From Candidatus Gastranaerophilales bacterium (lineage in GTDB: Bacteria > Cyanobacteriota > Vampirovibrionia > Gastranaerophilales > Gastranaerophilaceae), in contig UNSK01000005.1 in assembly GCA_900552525.1 (NCBI GenBank), positions 15,081 to 79,080 of the forward strand: a stretch of DNA of 64,000 nucleotides, written 5' to 3'. Every line of letters starts with the position of its first letter. Position 1 is the first letter of the stretch. Position numbers and translations under genes: made by a program. Below, one piece after another: positions 36,757 to 46,105 of the stretch. Below the pieces are notes generated by a model, which ran no database searches, was not told where the DNA came from, and saw only the letters and a list, made by a program, of their open reading frames with translations.

Positions 36757-37860
36757 CTAAATAATTACTAAATCCGCCTGCAGGCTTCCTGATTTTTTGA
36801 GCGCCTGCAATATTGAGATTAAATCAACCGGTGCTACCCCGATAGAGTTCAATGCTCTGACTAAATCATTAAGATTACTATTAGCCGGCATTGTTACTAA
36901 GCTTCCCGGAGCTTTATTAATCTGAATATCAGAGTTTTCAAATCCGACGGTTGCACCGTTGGAGAAACCGTTCGGCTGAGAAACATCATTTGTCGTAGAA
37001 ACCGTAACTGTTATATTACCGTGCGCAACAGCAGCTGGTAGAAGTTTTACATCAGCTCCTATTACTACCGTTCCGGTTCTTTCATTAACAACTACTTTCG
37101 CCTTATCCATAGTAGGAGAAACTTCAAGATTTTCTATAATTGAAAGGAAATTAACCCTGTCATTTATAAATCTTGCCGGAATTTCTACTCTTACAGAGCT
37201 TCCGTCAATTGCCTGCGCCGGAGCGACCTGAGATACTGTTTTTGCAATTCTTGAAACCAGTGTATAATCAGAGCGGTCAATAGAAAGTGTTATTGAATTT
37301 TCATCTCCGATTTCTGTATAAATATCACGTTCAATAATTGCCCCCCCCGGAATTCTGCCGGTTGTAGTAATTGCAGTTCTAGCCGAAGACCCGCCTGCAA
37401 TTTTATTAATACCGCCTACTGATAAAGGACCTTGTGCAACTGCAACCGCTTCACCGTTAGGTGCTTTTAATATTGTCTGAACAAGAACACCGCCTTCTAA
37501 ACTTTTACAGTCTGCCATTGCAGAAACTGTTACATCGATTTTATCACCGTTTTTAGAAAACGGAGGAACTGTAGCTGTTACGATTACAGCAGCAGAAGCA
37601 CCTTTTTGAATATAGTTTTCCTGCTCAATTACAGTTCCTAAATTTCTTAAGAGCATTTTATTTGTAATCTGAGTTGAACGAGAGTTATCACCGGTTCCAG
37701 GCAGACCGACAACGACACCGTAGCCCACGAGCTGGTTTTCTCTCACACCTTTAATATGGGTTAAATCCATAATTCTTACTTTCGCATCAATTGCGCAAGC
37801 TGGTAATAATCCCCCTAACATCAACATCATTATTAATAAAATTGATACAACTTTCTTCAT
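36757..37860 (-). CDS. flgI: Flagellar P-ring protein FlgI
   Basis: 367 residues, standard length. A signal peptide ends around A-C-A-I. Family blocks are R-E-N-Q-L-V-G-Y-G-V-V-V-G-L-P-G-T-G-D, K-N-G-D-K-I-D-V-T-V-S-A and the C-terminal L-N-D-L-V-R-A-L-N-S-I-G-V. FlgI forms the periplasmic P ring around the rod. The start follows flgA by 14 bases. Confidence 0.97.
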   Translation of the reverse strand: MKKVVSILLIMMLMLGGLLPACAIDAKVRIMDLTHIKGVRENQLVGYGVVVGLPGTGDNSRSTQITNKMLLRNLGTVIEQENYIQKGASAAVIVTATVPPFSKNGDKIDVTVSAMADCKSLEGGVLVQTILKAPNGEAVAVAQGPLSVGGINKIAGGSSARTAITTTGRIPGGAIIERDIYTEIGDENSITLSIDRSDYTLVSRIAKTVSQVAPAQAIDGSSVRVEIPARFINDRVNFLSIIENLEVSPTMDKAKVVVNERTGTVVIGADVKLLPAAVAHGNITVTVSTTNDVSQPNGFSNGATVGFENSDIQINKAPGSLVTMPANSNLNDLVRALNSIGVAPVDLISILQALKKSGSLQADLVII

Positions 37861-37874
37861 AATACTTACCTTGT

Positions 37875-38579
37875 TTAAATATTTACTAAAACTTTGTTTT
37901 CCCCGATTACTTTTCCGTTATAAACTTTTTTGTAATTTTTATTTTCTACATTAATATAATCACCAGTCATTCCGTCCATCATTGCTGTACCGTCAATTGT
38001 TACCATTACTGCACCGTTTGAAACAAAGAAAATTCTTACATCTCCGTTTCTTATAACATCCGGCCGCATTTTTACAAATCTTTTATCAATTATTTCACCT
38101 TTTTGGAATGCCTTTTTGGTTGTTATTTCTTTTTCAAGCATTTTGTCAGTAAGAACATAATCCATTCTCATTGAAACATCTACTTTTTTTACTGTAGTAC
38201 AATCTTTCGTAAGTGCCTGTTCTCTGTTAATAAAATCGCTTGCAACAAGAACTTCTTTATATACAACTGTTTGAACAGGAAGATTGAGAGTTTTTACAAA
38301 AGCTCCATTCACATAAACATCAACCCTTTTAATATCTCTCGGAACAATTTTATCTCCGCCTGAAACAATCTTATAATTTACTCTGCCGTCAGGCAGCTGC
38401 AGCTGAGCAAAAGGCGTAGCTGAAACTTTAACCTCAACATCTCCGTTTGTCATTTTTCTGTAGTTAGTTTCAAGAATACTGGCAACAGCAGTTTTTACAT
38501 CAGAAGAAGAAACCATCTGAGCATTTGCACCCAGTGCCCCTATCATCATTATTAATACTATTGTCAAAAATTTGTTCAT
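37875..38579 (-). CDS. flgA: Flagellar P-ring assembly chaperone FlgA
   Basis: 234 residues with an N-terminal signal peptide (cleavage near A-N-A-Q). The SAF-type C-terminal domain is visible from V-L-V-A-S-D-F-I-N onward, with K-K-A-F-Q-K-G-E-I-I, and ends K-N-Y-K-K-V-Y-N-G-K-V-I-G. FlgA is the periplasmic chaperone for FlgI, encoded next. Confidence 0.9.
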   Translation of the reverse strand: MNKFLTIVLIMMIGALGANAQMVSSSDVKTAVASILETNYRKMTNGDVEVKVSATPFAQLQLPDGRVNYKIVSGGDKIVPRDIKRVDVYVNGAFVKTLNLPVQTVVYKEVLVASDFINREQALTKDCTTVKKVDVSMRMDYVLTDKMLEKEITTKKAFQKGEIIDKRFVKMRPDVIRNGDVRIFFVSNGAVMVTIDGTAMMDGMTGDYINVENKNYKKVYNGKVIGENKVLVNI

Positions 38580-38615
38580 TACTTACCTTTTTGTCTTTGT
38601 TAGACTGTTATTCCC

Positions 38616-39401
38616 CTAGCCCATCTGGTTAGTTAATTGAAGAATGTTGCTTGAAGAGTTAATTATTTTTGAATTTGATTCAAATGCACGTTCTGCCTTA
38701 ATCAATCCTACAAGTTCATCAACAATCTGAACGTTAGAACCTTCCAGCATACACTGTTGGATTAAGCCGAGACCATTCTGCCCCGGAGTATCCTGAACAG
38801 GATTTCCTGACGCCTGTGTTTCTTTGTACAGGTTATGCCCGATTGACAAAAGTCCGGAAGGGTTCTGGAATTTTACCAGTTGAAGCGAGCCAACAATTGA
38901 CTGTTGTGTCTGTCCAGGAAGCGTTACAGAAATATTACCGTCTTGAGTAATCGTGATTTCTGTAGCATCACGCGGAATTGATACAGAAGGTTGGATTAAC
39001 AACCCATCGTTTGTACAAAGCTGGCCTAATGAGTCTACTTGCAAACAACCGTCACGTGTGTAAGCAAGAGAACCATCTTCCTTCATAACCTGCAAGAAAC
39101 CTTCACCTTCAATTTCAATATCAAGCTGGCGGCCTGTTGAGATTGCAACACCCTGCGTAAATACACGGGTTGTTGCGGCAGTCTTAACACCAAGCCCGAT
39201 TTCAATACCAACCGGCTGATATGTACCCTGATTCATCAACGCACCCGGAGTTCTGGTTGCTTGAGATAACAAATCCTGAAATTCTATTCTTGATTGCTTA
39301 AATGCAGTAGTGTTAACGTTTGCTACGTTATTTGCAATTACGTCAAGATAGTTTTGCTGTGCTATCATGCCTGTTGCTGCTGTTGTTAAAGCTCTTAACA
39401 T
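38616..39401 (-). CDS. flgG: Flagellar distal rod protein FlgG
   Basis: 261 residues, near the usual 260. N-terminal N-N-V-A-N-V-N-T-T-A-F-K and L-S-Q-A-T-R-T-P-G, then the FlgG block V-G-I-E-I-G-L-G-V-K-T-A and E-G-E-G-F-L-Q-V. The C-terminus holds L-V-G-L-I-K-A-E-R-A-F-E-S-N-S-K. It forms the distal rod. Confidence 0.97.
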   Translation of the reverse strand: MLRALTTAATGMIAQQNYLDVIANNVANVNTTAFKQSRIEFQDLLSQATRTPGALMNQGTYQPVGIEIGLGVKTAATTRVFTQGVAISTGRQLDIEIEGEGFLQVMKEDGSLAYTRDGCLQVDSLGQLCTNDGLLIQPSVSIPRDATEITITQDGNISVTLPGQTQQSIVGSLQLVKFQNPSGLLSIGHNLYKETQASGNPVQDTPGQNGLGLIQQCMLEGSNVQIVDELVGLIKAERAFESNSKIINSSSNILQLTNQMG

Positions 39402-39462
39402 TTTATTTCTTCTCTCCTAATTTAGTCTGGTAACCGTTACTCCGCTGACGATTATTTATACC

Positions 39463-40293
39463 CTAAGCCGTTCTTATCCTTCCCACTGATACTGCTGTTG
39501 TAAGCATATCGCTATTAGTGCTTACAACTTTGGTTAAACTTTCATAATTCCTTGATGTGTTGATTGTATTAATCATTTCTTGTATAACGTTTGAATTTGA
39601 AAGTTCAAGCATTCCCTGCTGTATTGAAAATTTTTCAGAGCGTAATTCTGGATTATTGATTGTATCACGCGGAATGAATTTTGCGTCGCCGATTTCAAAC
39701 AAATCATCTTTATCTGCAAAATCATAGACACCGATTGTTTGAAGCGGAATTTTCTGGTTATAAGAATTTATTTCAATATTCCCGTTTTCTGCAATAATTA
39801 TATCTTTTCTATCTCTGAAAACTGTCTCGTCTTCCATATCCTCAGGAAGCATTCTAATTCTTCTATTGTTAACATCCAGAACAAACTCGCCCTGTTTTGT
39901 CTTCAGCCAGTAACCTCTATCAACTACAAAAGAACCGTTTCTGGTGTATGAAATATTTCCATCAATATCCTGTATTTTGAAAAACCCATCGCCTTCAATT
40001 GCAACATCATACGGATTGGATGTTTTGGTAAGCGCTCCCTGAGAAAAATCATGAGTGTACTGCATACTTTGACTGCCTACACTTAAACTGCCGAGGTAAT
40101 TATTTTCATTCATATTTCTAATAATAGAACCTTCTTGTGAATACACAGCAGACTGCATTACATCCTTAAATCTTAAAGAACCTTTTTTATAGCCGATTGT
40201 ATTAACGTTAGCAAGATTATTGGCTGTATTATCATTCATATCCATAAGAGCAAGCATACCGTTTGCGGCTGATTCAAAACTTCTTACAATCAT
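39463..40293 (-). CDS. flgF: Flagellar proximal rod protein FlgF
   Basis: 276 residues. It has the same rod-family ends as FlgG: N-L-A-N-V-N-T-I-G-Y-K-K near residue 26 and M-I-N-T-I-N-T-S-R-N-Y-E-S near the C-terminus. It is more divergent and lies upstream of flgG. The internal V-A-I-E-G-D-G-F-F-K-I-Q is also typical. The start overlaps the transglycosylase stop by one base. Confidence 0.88.
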   Translation of the reverse strand: MIVRSFESAANGMLALMDMNDNTANNLANVNTIGYKKGSLRFKDVMQSAVYSQEGSIIRNMNENNYLGSLSVGSQSMQYTHDFSQGALTKTSNPYDVAIEGDGFFKIQDIDGNISYTRNGSFVVDRGYWLKTKQGEFVLDVNNRRIRMLPEDMEDETVFRDRKDIIIAENGNIEINSYNQKIPLQTIGVYDFADKDDLFEIGDAKFIPRDTINNPELRSEKFSIQQGMLELSNSNVIQEMINTINTSRNYESLTKVVSTNSDMLTTAVSVGRIRTA

Positions 40294-40841
40294 TAGTTTG
40301 CTCCTTTCATGTTGTCATAATTACTTAAAACTTTTTTTACATAATTTTGTGTTTCTGCATAAGGAGGTATTCCGCCGTATTTTTTCACTGCATTAGGCCC
40401 TGCATTATACGCGGCCAGAGCTAAAGACTTGTTATTGTCAAATCTGTCCATAAGCCCTTTCAGATATTTTGTCCCGCCCATAATATTCTGCTCTGCATCA
40501 TAAGCATTTGTAACCCCAAGTCCCTGTGCTGTAGAAGGCATTAACTGCATTAAGCCCATTGCTCCGCAATGAGAAGTAGCATTTGGATTAAATCCTGATT
40601 CCTGCTTAATTACTGCCTTTACAAAATCAGAGTCAAGTCCGTTTTTATCAGCATATTTTTCTATTAAGTTTTCAATTTCGCTTCTGGAAGCATCGCTCGG
40701 ATTTTTGCTGTGAGAAATTGAAGAGTCCAGAATTTTCTGAAAATCCTCATCAGGCTGTACACCATAAGACATAAGCGACTGAAAGCGATTTTCAATCGTA
40801 TTTATACGCTGTAAAGTTATGTCTAATCCCGTAAGATTCAT
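40293..40841 (-). CDS. Lytic transglycosylase of the flagellar operon
   Basis: 182 residues. The SLT domain has I-K-Q-E-S-G-F-N-P with the catalytic Glu, then G-A-M-G-L-M-Q-L-M-P-S-T-A and L-A-A-Y-N-A-G-P-N-A-V. The first 65 residues carry no clear signal peptide, so it may leave through the flagellar export gate, as FlgJ does (inference). It would open peptidoglycan for the rod. It is the first gene of the operon, with AGGAAGG before the ATG. Confidence 0.9.
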   Translation of the reverse strand: MNLTGLDITLQRINTIENRFQSLMSYGVQPDEDFQKILDSSISHSKNPSDASRSEIENLIEKYADKNGLDSDFVKAVIKQESGFNPNATSHCGAMGLMQLMPSTAQGLGVTNAYDAEQNIMGGTKYLKGLMDRFDNNKSLALAAYNAGPNAVKKYGGIPPYAETQNYVKKVLSNYDNMKGAN

Positions 40842-40870
40842 CTTACGCCTTCCTCACCATTTAAATTACA

Positions 40871-40982
40871 GGGGTACAATTTACCCCTCCCTTAGTCTAC
40901 ATTAACAGTGTATTATATAAGGGCATGGATAACATCAATCCAAGGGTTAAACTTGCAAAATTTATATAGACCATATGGTCTA
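40871..40982 (-). promoter_or_regulatory. Control region of the flg operon
   Basis: On the minus strand a TATAAT lies at 40912-40917. Downstream in the leader GGGGTA and TACCCC (40871-40887) can form a small hairpin. Upstream TAGACCATATGGTCTA (40967-40982) is a perfect 16-bp palindrome, a possible operator. I see no clear sigma-54 or sigma-28 promoter. Confidence 0.45.
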
Positions 40983-40994
40983 CAACAGGGTAAC

Positions 40995-41774
40995 TTACTC
41001 AATAAGAGTAAGAGAATTGTCTTTTGAAAAATATTCAGCCCTCAATTCATTAATTCTATTTCTGGCAAAAATTGCATCCTCAGAAAACTGCTTTAATTCA
41101 AGGAATTTTTTATAATACCTGATGGCATCCTTGTATTTTGCCATCTTGTCAAAACTCATTGCTATTCCAAGATATGCTTTATAGTAATCAGGGTTACGCT
41201 TTATAAGCTGGAAGAATGTTCTTGATGCTTCCATAAAATCACCCATACCCATAAGCATTGCAGCTTTATTGTAATATGCTTTCAAAAATTCAGGATTAGT
41301 TTCTATAAGCTTATTATAAATCATTAAAGATAAATCAGCCTCGTCAACCAGTTCGTGTGCAATTGCGAGCTGTATTTGAGCTTCAAGATTATCTCTATTT
41401 ATTAATATAGCCTTGATTAAATGCTCAATTGCACCGGCAGGGTTGCCATCTAAAAGATGACATACACCCAATTCAAAAAAGTAATCATCATTGCTGTCAT
41501 CAATCTTTATAAGTTTAAGAAGTGTAGCTATTGCTTTTTTATAATCCTGTAAATATTTATAAGACATAGCAAGCCCGAAATAAGGTTTCGTTTCGTTCCT
41601 GTCTATCATTATTGCTTGAAGATATGCTTGTACAGACTCTTTATACATCTTGGCAAACCTTAAAGCATCTGCCTTGACGCACAAATTATAAGAACGTGAG
41701 CGAGCCGGTACAGTAACCTTTTCGCTCACCTTTGCCAAATTATCTTTTCTATCTATGCCTGCATCAATTTGCAT
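40995..41774 (-). CDS. TPR-repeat protein
   Basis: 259 residues with about six consecutive tetratricopeptide repeats from residue 28 on, each with the pattern W/Y-x-x-L-G/A-x-x-x-x-x-x-x-x-A. Examples are P-Y-F-G-L-A-M-S-Y-K-Y and A-Y-Y-N-K-A-A-M-L-M. No signal peptide is seen. TPRs act as protein-binding scaffolds; the partner is unknown. It lies upstream of the flg operon on the same strand and may belong to motility control. Confidence 0.85.
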   Translation of the reverse strand: MQIDAGIDRKDNLAKVSEKVTVPARSRSYNLCVKADALRFAKMYKESVQAYLQAIMIDRNETKPYFGLAMSYKYLQDYKKAIATLLKLIKIDDSNDDYFFELGVCHLLDGNPAGAIEHLIKAILINRDNLEAQIQLAIAHELVDEADLSLMIYNKLIETNPEFLKAYYNKAAMLMGMGDFMEASRTFFQLIKRNPDYYKAYLGIAMSFDKMAKYKDAIRYYKKFLELKQFSEDAIFARNRINELRAEYFSKDNSLTLIE

Positions 41775-41782
41775 AAATCTCT

Positions 41783-41807
41783 CCCAATTGTATATTACAC
41801 AATCGGG
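41783..41807 (-). promoter_or_regulatory. Inverted repeat in promoter of the TPR gene
   Basis: On the minus strand CCCGATTGTG and TACAATTGGG face each other around TAATA, with TAATAT as a possible -10. A regulator could bind this near-palindrome just before the ATG. Confidence 0.35.
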
Positions 41808-41918
41808 TAAAACATTTTAACGACCAAAAGATTTAAAAGTTTAGTCCGATGGATTAGTTTTTAGATGGCAAAAAAAATTTTTTTCAGGTATTATGTTATA
41901 AAAAAAGGGAAGTAAGAA

Positions 41919-43355
41919 GTGGCTAAAAATATCAAACAAGATAATAAACTTAATGAAACAACCAAAATTAAAGCACCAATTGTAGATGCTTTAAAAACAG
42001 CATATGAAAATCCGACTTACCAATTCCACATTCCTGGACACACAAAAGGTAAAGCCATTTTCAAAGACTTTAGAAAACTAATCGGTGAAAAAGCATTAAA
42101 TATAGATACCACCGATGAATTTGATAATCTTGGAACACTTCATCCTGCAACAGGGCCTATAAAAGAAGCTCAGGAACTTGCTGCAGAAGCTTTTGGCGCA
42201 AAGAAAACCTTTTTCCTGCTTAACGGTTCAACAGCAGGAAATCTTGCTCTTGCTATGTCACTTACTAAAAAAGGACAAAAAGTTATTGTTAACAGAAACT
42301 GCCACAGATCTATCTTAACAGGTTTGATAATCTCCGGTGCTGAGCCAATATGGGTATGCCCGAACAGAATTGAAGACTGGTCTGTATGGGGAAATATTGA
42401 TGGTGGCAAAATAGAAGAACTTCTCAAACAAAACCCTGACACCTCAATGGTATGGATTACAAACCCGACTTATGAAGGTGTTGTATCAGATATTAAATCA
42501 ATAAGCAATGTTTGTAAAAAGTACGGAGTTCCGCTTCTTGTTGATGAAGCTCACGGATGCTTATGGAATTTTAACAAACATCTTCCTGAAACAGCTCTCA
42601 AACTAGGCGCAGATGCTGTTGTTCATTCACTTCATAAAACTGGCGGAAGTATGAGTCAGAGCTCTATGCTCCATATAGCCAAAGACTCCTGCTTGGATGT
42701 TTCTGCAGTTGAAAAAGCCTTGAAACTTTTACATACAACCAGCCCGTCACTGATGCTTCTGGCTAGCCTTGATGCAGCAAGGGCAAATCTTCAATCCAAT
42801 AACGGACAAAAACTCCTTGATAGAGCAATTAAAAATGCTAAATATTTAAGAACAAGGCTTGATTCTATACCTAATCTGCATCAGCTTAAAGGTGATTTCG
42901 GATACAAAACAGATGTTACAAAAGTTTTTATTAAAATAGACGGACTCTCAGGAAAAAGGCTTGAATCAATACTGGAAATTGATTTTGGTATTGAAGTAGA
43001 ATCCGCTTCGGACATTGGAGTTTTAATCCTTTGTAATATAGGCAACAAACGTTCTGATTTTAAATATCTTGCAGACTGCTTAGAAAAAATTGCCTCAACA
43101 AATTATCAAGATATTTATTATCTTGAAAAACGTAAGCATATGCCTATGCTTGAACCTCAAATAAAAATGAGCCTGAGAGATGCATTCTATGCAGAAAAAG
43201 AAACAATAAGAAAAGAAGAAGCCATTGGAAGGATTTCTGCCGAAGTTGTTGCAGAATGTCCTCCAGGGATTTCTATTCTGCTTCCGGGTGAATTAATCAC
43301 AGAACAACACCTGCCATATCTTAATGATTACGAAACACTTGATGTGGTTAGATAA
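41919..43355 (+). CDS. Orn/Lys/Arg decarboxylase family protein
   Basis: 478 residues, the short form of the fold-type I PLP decarboxylases (about 480 versus 660-750). The N-terminal F-H-I-P-G-H-T-K-G, then L-L-N-G-S-T-A-G-N, V-D-E-A-H-G and V-H-S-L-H-K-T-G-G with the PLP lysine are all present. The C-terminal E-C-P-P-G-I-S-I-L-L-P-G-E is characteristic. The substrate (arginine, lysine or ornithine) cannot be decided. The start is GTG, with GGGAAG upstream. Confidence 0.92.
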   Translation: MAKNIKQDNKLNETTKIKAPIVDALKTAYENPTYQFHIPGHTKGKAIFKDFRKLIGEKALNIDTTDEFDNLGTLHPATGPIKEAQELAAEAFGAKKTFFLLNGSTAGNLALAMSLTKKGQKVIVNRNCHRSILTGLIISGAEPIWVCPNRIEDWSVWGNIDGGKIEELLKQNPDTSMVWITNPTYEGVVSDIKSISNVCKKYGVPLLVDEAHGCLWNFNKHLPETALKLGADAVVHSLHKTGGSMSQSSMLHIAKDSCLDVSAVEKALKLLHTTSPSLMLLASLDAARANLQSNNGQKLLDRAIKNAKYLRTRLDSIPNLHQLKGDFGYKTDVTKVFIKIDGLSGKRLESILEIDFGIEVESASDIGVLILCNIGNKRSDFKYLADCLEKIASTNYQDIYYLEKRKHMPMLEPQIKMSLRDAFYAEKETIRKEEAIGRISAEVVAECPPGISILLPGELITEQHLPYLNDYETLDVVR

Positions 43356-43783
43356 TGGCTCGAAAAAAGAAGGCTTCAAATAAAATAACACACTTTCTGA
43401 TTACATTTTTATTAATGGCAACAGGCATTTATTATTTTGGCTTAAGTTATGTTCCTCAAAAATGGTACGAAACACAGGCAATGATGCCAAATCAAGTTGA
43501 AGCTTATTATGTTAATCAATGGTGCACACCTGATTTTGGCAGAAAAGAAGCTATCTTATGGGACATGACAAGAGTTGATTGTCTTGCTAAAGATTACGCA
43601 ATCGAATTTGACTTTGCTAAAAAATGGGCTGAATCCGCAGGGCAGTCACTTTACTATGCAAAAATGACTGGCAAAGCTCCGGCTGTCGTTTTAATACTTA
43701 CAAATATAACCGACTATAGATATGTTAAACGCATAGAAAGACTTGATAAGGGAATTAGAATATTTCTTGTAAAAGCATATTAA
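43355..43783 (+). CDS. Membrane-anchored PD-(D/E)xK-like protein
   Basis: 142 residues. One N-terminal membrane segment (about 12-30) is followed by a small domain with W-C-T-P, then R-V-D-C-L, A-I-E-F-D-F-A-K-K-W and A-G-Q-S-L-Y-Y-A. This D ... E-x-D ... K ... Q-x-x-x-Y order is that of PD-(D/E)xK nuclease-fold proteins of a family often annotated as exported hypotheticals. Enzymatic activity is unproven. It starts inside the decarboxylase stop (TAATG), so it is co-translated. Confidence 0.65.
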   Translation: MARKKKASNKITHFLITFLLMATGIYYFGLSYVPQKWYETQAMMPNQVEAYYVNQWCTPDFGRKEAILWDMTRVDCLAKDYAIEFDFAKKWAESAGQSLYYAKMTGKAPAVVLILTNITDYRYVKRIERLDKGIRIFLVKAY

Positions 43784-43789
43784 AAAAAA

Positions 43790-43891
43790 CACTGCTGAGA
43801 GAAGCAAAGAAAGAGTGCTTAGTAGCAGTGCCTAAAATCTATAGCTATAATTACTGATATGCCATCTATAGATGGTATATTTGTAATTATA
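43790..43891. promoter_or_regulatory. Two long hairpins upstream of the XRE gene
   Basis: The first pairs CACTGCT (43790) with AGCAGTG (43824), with an inner AAGCA/TGCTT stem. The second runs 43846-43891 as a nearly perfect 21-bp-arm hairpin with a TATA loop and outer arms TATAATTAC/GTAATTATA. A third copy of GTAATTATA is at 43918-43926 near the start codon. These look like operators for the XRE regulator or a structured leader. Confidence 0.55.
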
Positions 43892-43931
43892 ACGGGTGGC
43901 TAGTAAAGTGTCAATATGTAATTATATTGAT

Positions 43932-44159
43932 ATGGAAAAAAATGAAATCTTGAAAATATTTGGTAAGAATTTGAGAGCGGAAAGAAACCGTGCCGGATAT
44001 TCTCAAGACGAACTTGCTGAAAGAATGGGGATTTGTGCAGGAAAGCACATCGGAACTATTGAGCGAGGAGAAACCAACCCGTCGCTCACCACTATAGTAG
44101 CAATCTTAAAAGCATTAAATATTGATTTTGATAAATTATTTGAAATAAAAAATCAGTAA
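43932..44159 (+). CDS. XRE-family transcriptional regulator
   Basis: 75 residues, a Cro/C1-type helix-turn-helix domain and little else. It shows F-G-K-N-L-R-A-E-R, Y-S-Q-D-E-L-A-E-R-M, I-G-T-I-E-R-G-E-T-N-P-S and I-V-A-I-L-K-A-L-N. I take the ATG before E-K-N-E-I rather than the GTG 36 bases upstream. Autoregulation through the GTAATTATA repeats is likely (inference). Confidence 0.85.
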   Translation: MEKNEILKIFGKNLRAERNRAGYSQDELAERMGICAGKHIGTIERGETNPSLTTIVAILKALNIDFDKLFEIKNQ

Positions 44160-44173
44160 TGTAATAATGTCCA

Positions 44174-44629
44174 TTACTTTTTAGCTTGTTTATTGCAATC
44201 AACTAATTTTGAAGTGATACACATTATAGCTGCGCCGGTAATCGATGCTATTCCATACCATTTTTTAGCCATTTTTTTCTCACCAATCCTCGCCCAATTA
44301 TCAACAAGAAGAGCTAAAGGGAGAGTAACAGCCCCAATTAAAGCCTTGCAAGCAATCTTTTTAAAATAACTTTCATTATCAAATTTATTCTTCAATATAA
44401 GATTTGAGGCAGTAAAAAAACCTCCTACCGCAGCCATACCTGTTACATATTTAGCAACATTTCTATTTTTGTAAGTTTCTTTTAAGCCATCGCCATCTAT
44501 TAATGGAATTAGAGGAGTCAGCATAGCTCCACAGGCAGCGTAAGCTAAGAGTTCGCGATTTTGTCGCTTTTGCGCAGTTGAATTTTGCTGAAAATTTAAT
44601 GGTACACTTGAACCTGTGGTAATCATCAT
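44174..44629 (-). CDS. Small membrane protein of unknown function
   Basis: 151 residues from the ATG that follows GAGGTG. It has an N-terminal polar part with P-L-N-F-Q-Q-N, then three or four hydrophobic segments (around residues 28-43, 62-80, 96-110 and 125-140). The N-x-F element near the start resembles the motif of other lineage-specific proteins here. It is not recognised. Confidence 0.6.
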   Translation of the reverse strand: MMITTGSSVPLNFQQNSTAQKRQNRELLAYAACGAMLTPLIPLIDGDGLKETYKNRNVAKYVTGMAAVGGFFTASNLILKNKFDNESYFKKIACKALIGAVTLPLALLVDNWARIGEKKMAKKWYGIASITGAAIMCITSKLVDCNKQAKK

Positions 44630-44670
44630 GTTCACCTCTACAATAATAAAACCTTTTTAAGAAATATATG

Positions 44671-44700
44671 AAAATGGTGCAGTTATTACCGCACCATTTT
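44671..44700. terminator. Terminator of serS
   Basis: AAAATGGTGC pairs perfectly with GCACCATTTT around a 10-nt loop, just past the serS stop. Confidence 0.8.
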
Positions 44701-44703
44701 CTT

Positions 44704-45966
44704 TTATATTTTATCAAATCCGGTATATTTTCTTAAGACTTCAGGTATTATTACTGTTCCGTCCTCTTGCTGGAAGTTCTCAAGAATTGCAGCAAATGTT
44801 CTGCCGACTGCCAATCCAGATCCGTTAATTGTATGAACAAACCTAATTTGCCCGTCTTTTGTACGGTATCTTGTATTAGCTCTTCTTGCCTGATAATCGC
44901 CATAGTTAGAACAGCTTGAAATTTCTTTATATGTGTTATAAGAAGGGAGCCATACTTCTAAATCAAAGCATTTATTTGCGCTGAACCCGATATCAGCCGT
45001 ACAAAGAGCTACTCTTCTGTATGGAAGTCCTATTTTTTCTAAACAAATTTCTGCATCTCTTGTTAATTTTTCGTGTTCCGCAGGGCTTGCTTCCGGAGTA
45101 GTTAATTTAACCATTTCTACTTTATTAAACTGGTGGACTCGGATTAACCCCCTTGTATCTTTTCCGGCTGAGCCTGCTTCACGTCTAAAGCAAGGAGTAT
45201 AAGCCGTCATATATTTAGGCAAATCGTCTTCCGATAAAATTTCACCGGAATATATATTTGTAACAGGAACTTCTGCAGTAGGTATTAAATATAAATCTTC
45301 ATCAACGCATTTGTACATATCTTCTGCGAATTTAGGAAGCTGGCCTGTTCCTGTCATTGTTGCAGCATTTGCCATAAACGGCGGTAAAATTTCCTCATAT
45401 CCGTGTTCTTCTGTATGAATATCAAGGAAGAATTGAATGATTGCACGCTCTAATCTTGCTCCTTTGCCTCTGTACAAAGTAAATCTTGATTGAGAAATCT
45501 TTACACCGCGTTCAAAATCAACAATACCTTTATCTTCGCAAATGTCCCAGTGAGCTTTTGGGGCAAAAGAAAATTTTGTTGGTTCACCCCAGAATTTTAC
45601 AGGAATATTATCATCTTCAGATGTGCCTACCGGAGTAGTTTCATCAGGAATATTCGGAGTTCTAAGTAACATATCTCTTTGAATATTATCTAAATCAACT
45701 TGTTTTTCCTCTAATTCTTTTATTTCATCACCGAGTTTACGGACTTCTTCCTGAATGGCATCTGTATTTTCGCCATTCTTTTTCATCATACCAATTTTCT
45801 GTGATTCAGATTTTCTTTTTGCTCTGAGTTCATCAGCCTGTGCCTGAACTTTTCTTCTATCTGCATCAATTGCAATAATTGTATCAATTGATAAGTCAGG
45901 ATTTCTTCTTTTTAAAAGCTCATTAATCTTTTCCGGATTCTCTCTAATTAATTTAATGTCTAACAT
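44704..45966 (-). CDS. serS: Seryl-tRNA synthetase
   Basis: 420 residues. An N-terminal coiled-coil tRNA-binding arm (about 25-110) is followed by the class II core: T-A-E-V-P-V-T, C-F-R-R-E-A-G (motif 2 with S-A-G), and [10 protein letters not shown] (motif 3). It charges tRNA-Ser, and tRNA-Sec where present. GAGGTAG precedes the ATG. Confidence 0.97.
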   Translation of the reverse strand: MLDIKLIRENPEKINELLKRRNPDLSIDTIIAIDADRRKVQAQADELRAKRKSESQKIGMMKKNGENTDAIQEEVRKLGDEIKELEEKQVDLDNIQRDMLLRTPNIPDETTPVGTSEDDNIPVKFWGEPTKFSFAPKAHWDICEDKGIVDFERGVKISQSRFTLYRGKGARLERAIIQFFLDIHTEEHGYEEILPPFMANAATMTGTGQLPKFAEDMYKCVDEDLYLIPTAEVPVTNIYSGEILSEDDLPKYMTAYTPCFRREAGSAGKDTRGLIRVHQFNKVEMVKLTTPEASPAEHEKLTRDAEICLEKIGLPYRRVALCTADIGFSANKCFDLEVWLPSYNTYKEISSCSNYGDYQARRANTRYRTKDGQIRFVHTINGSGLAVGRTFAAILENFQQEDGTVIIPEVLRKYTGFDKI

Positions 45967-46045
45967 TTATACTACCTCAACTATTAATTTCAAATATCTA
46001 AATCAAGTTTAGCATAAAAATAAGTTTAAAATTTGTAACAGTAAA

Positions 46046-46074
46046 GCAATTTTTTAACACTTTTGTACTTTATA
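46046..46074 (+). promoter_or_regulatory. Bipartite promoter element GCAATTT-N14-ACTTTATA
   Basis: GCAATTT at 46046-46052 and ACTTTATA at 46067-46074, separated by 14 nt, with GTAACA just upstream. It lies 32 bases before the TTG start of the HExxH protein. Confidence 0.6.
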
Positions 46075-46105
46075 TTATTGTAAGAGATTTTCAAGGGGAT
46101 GGATT

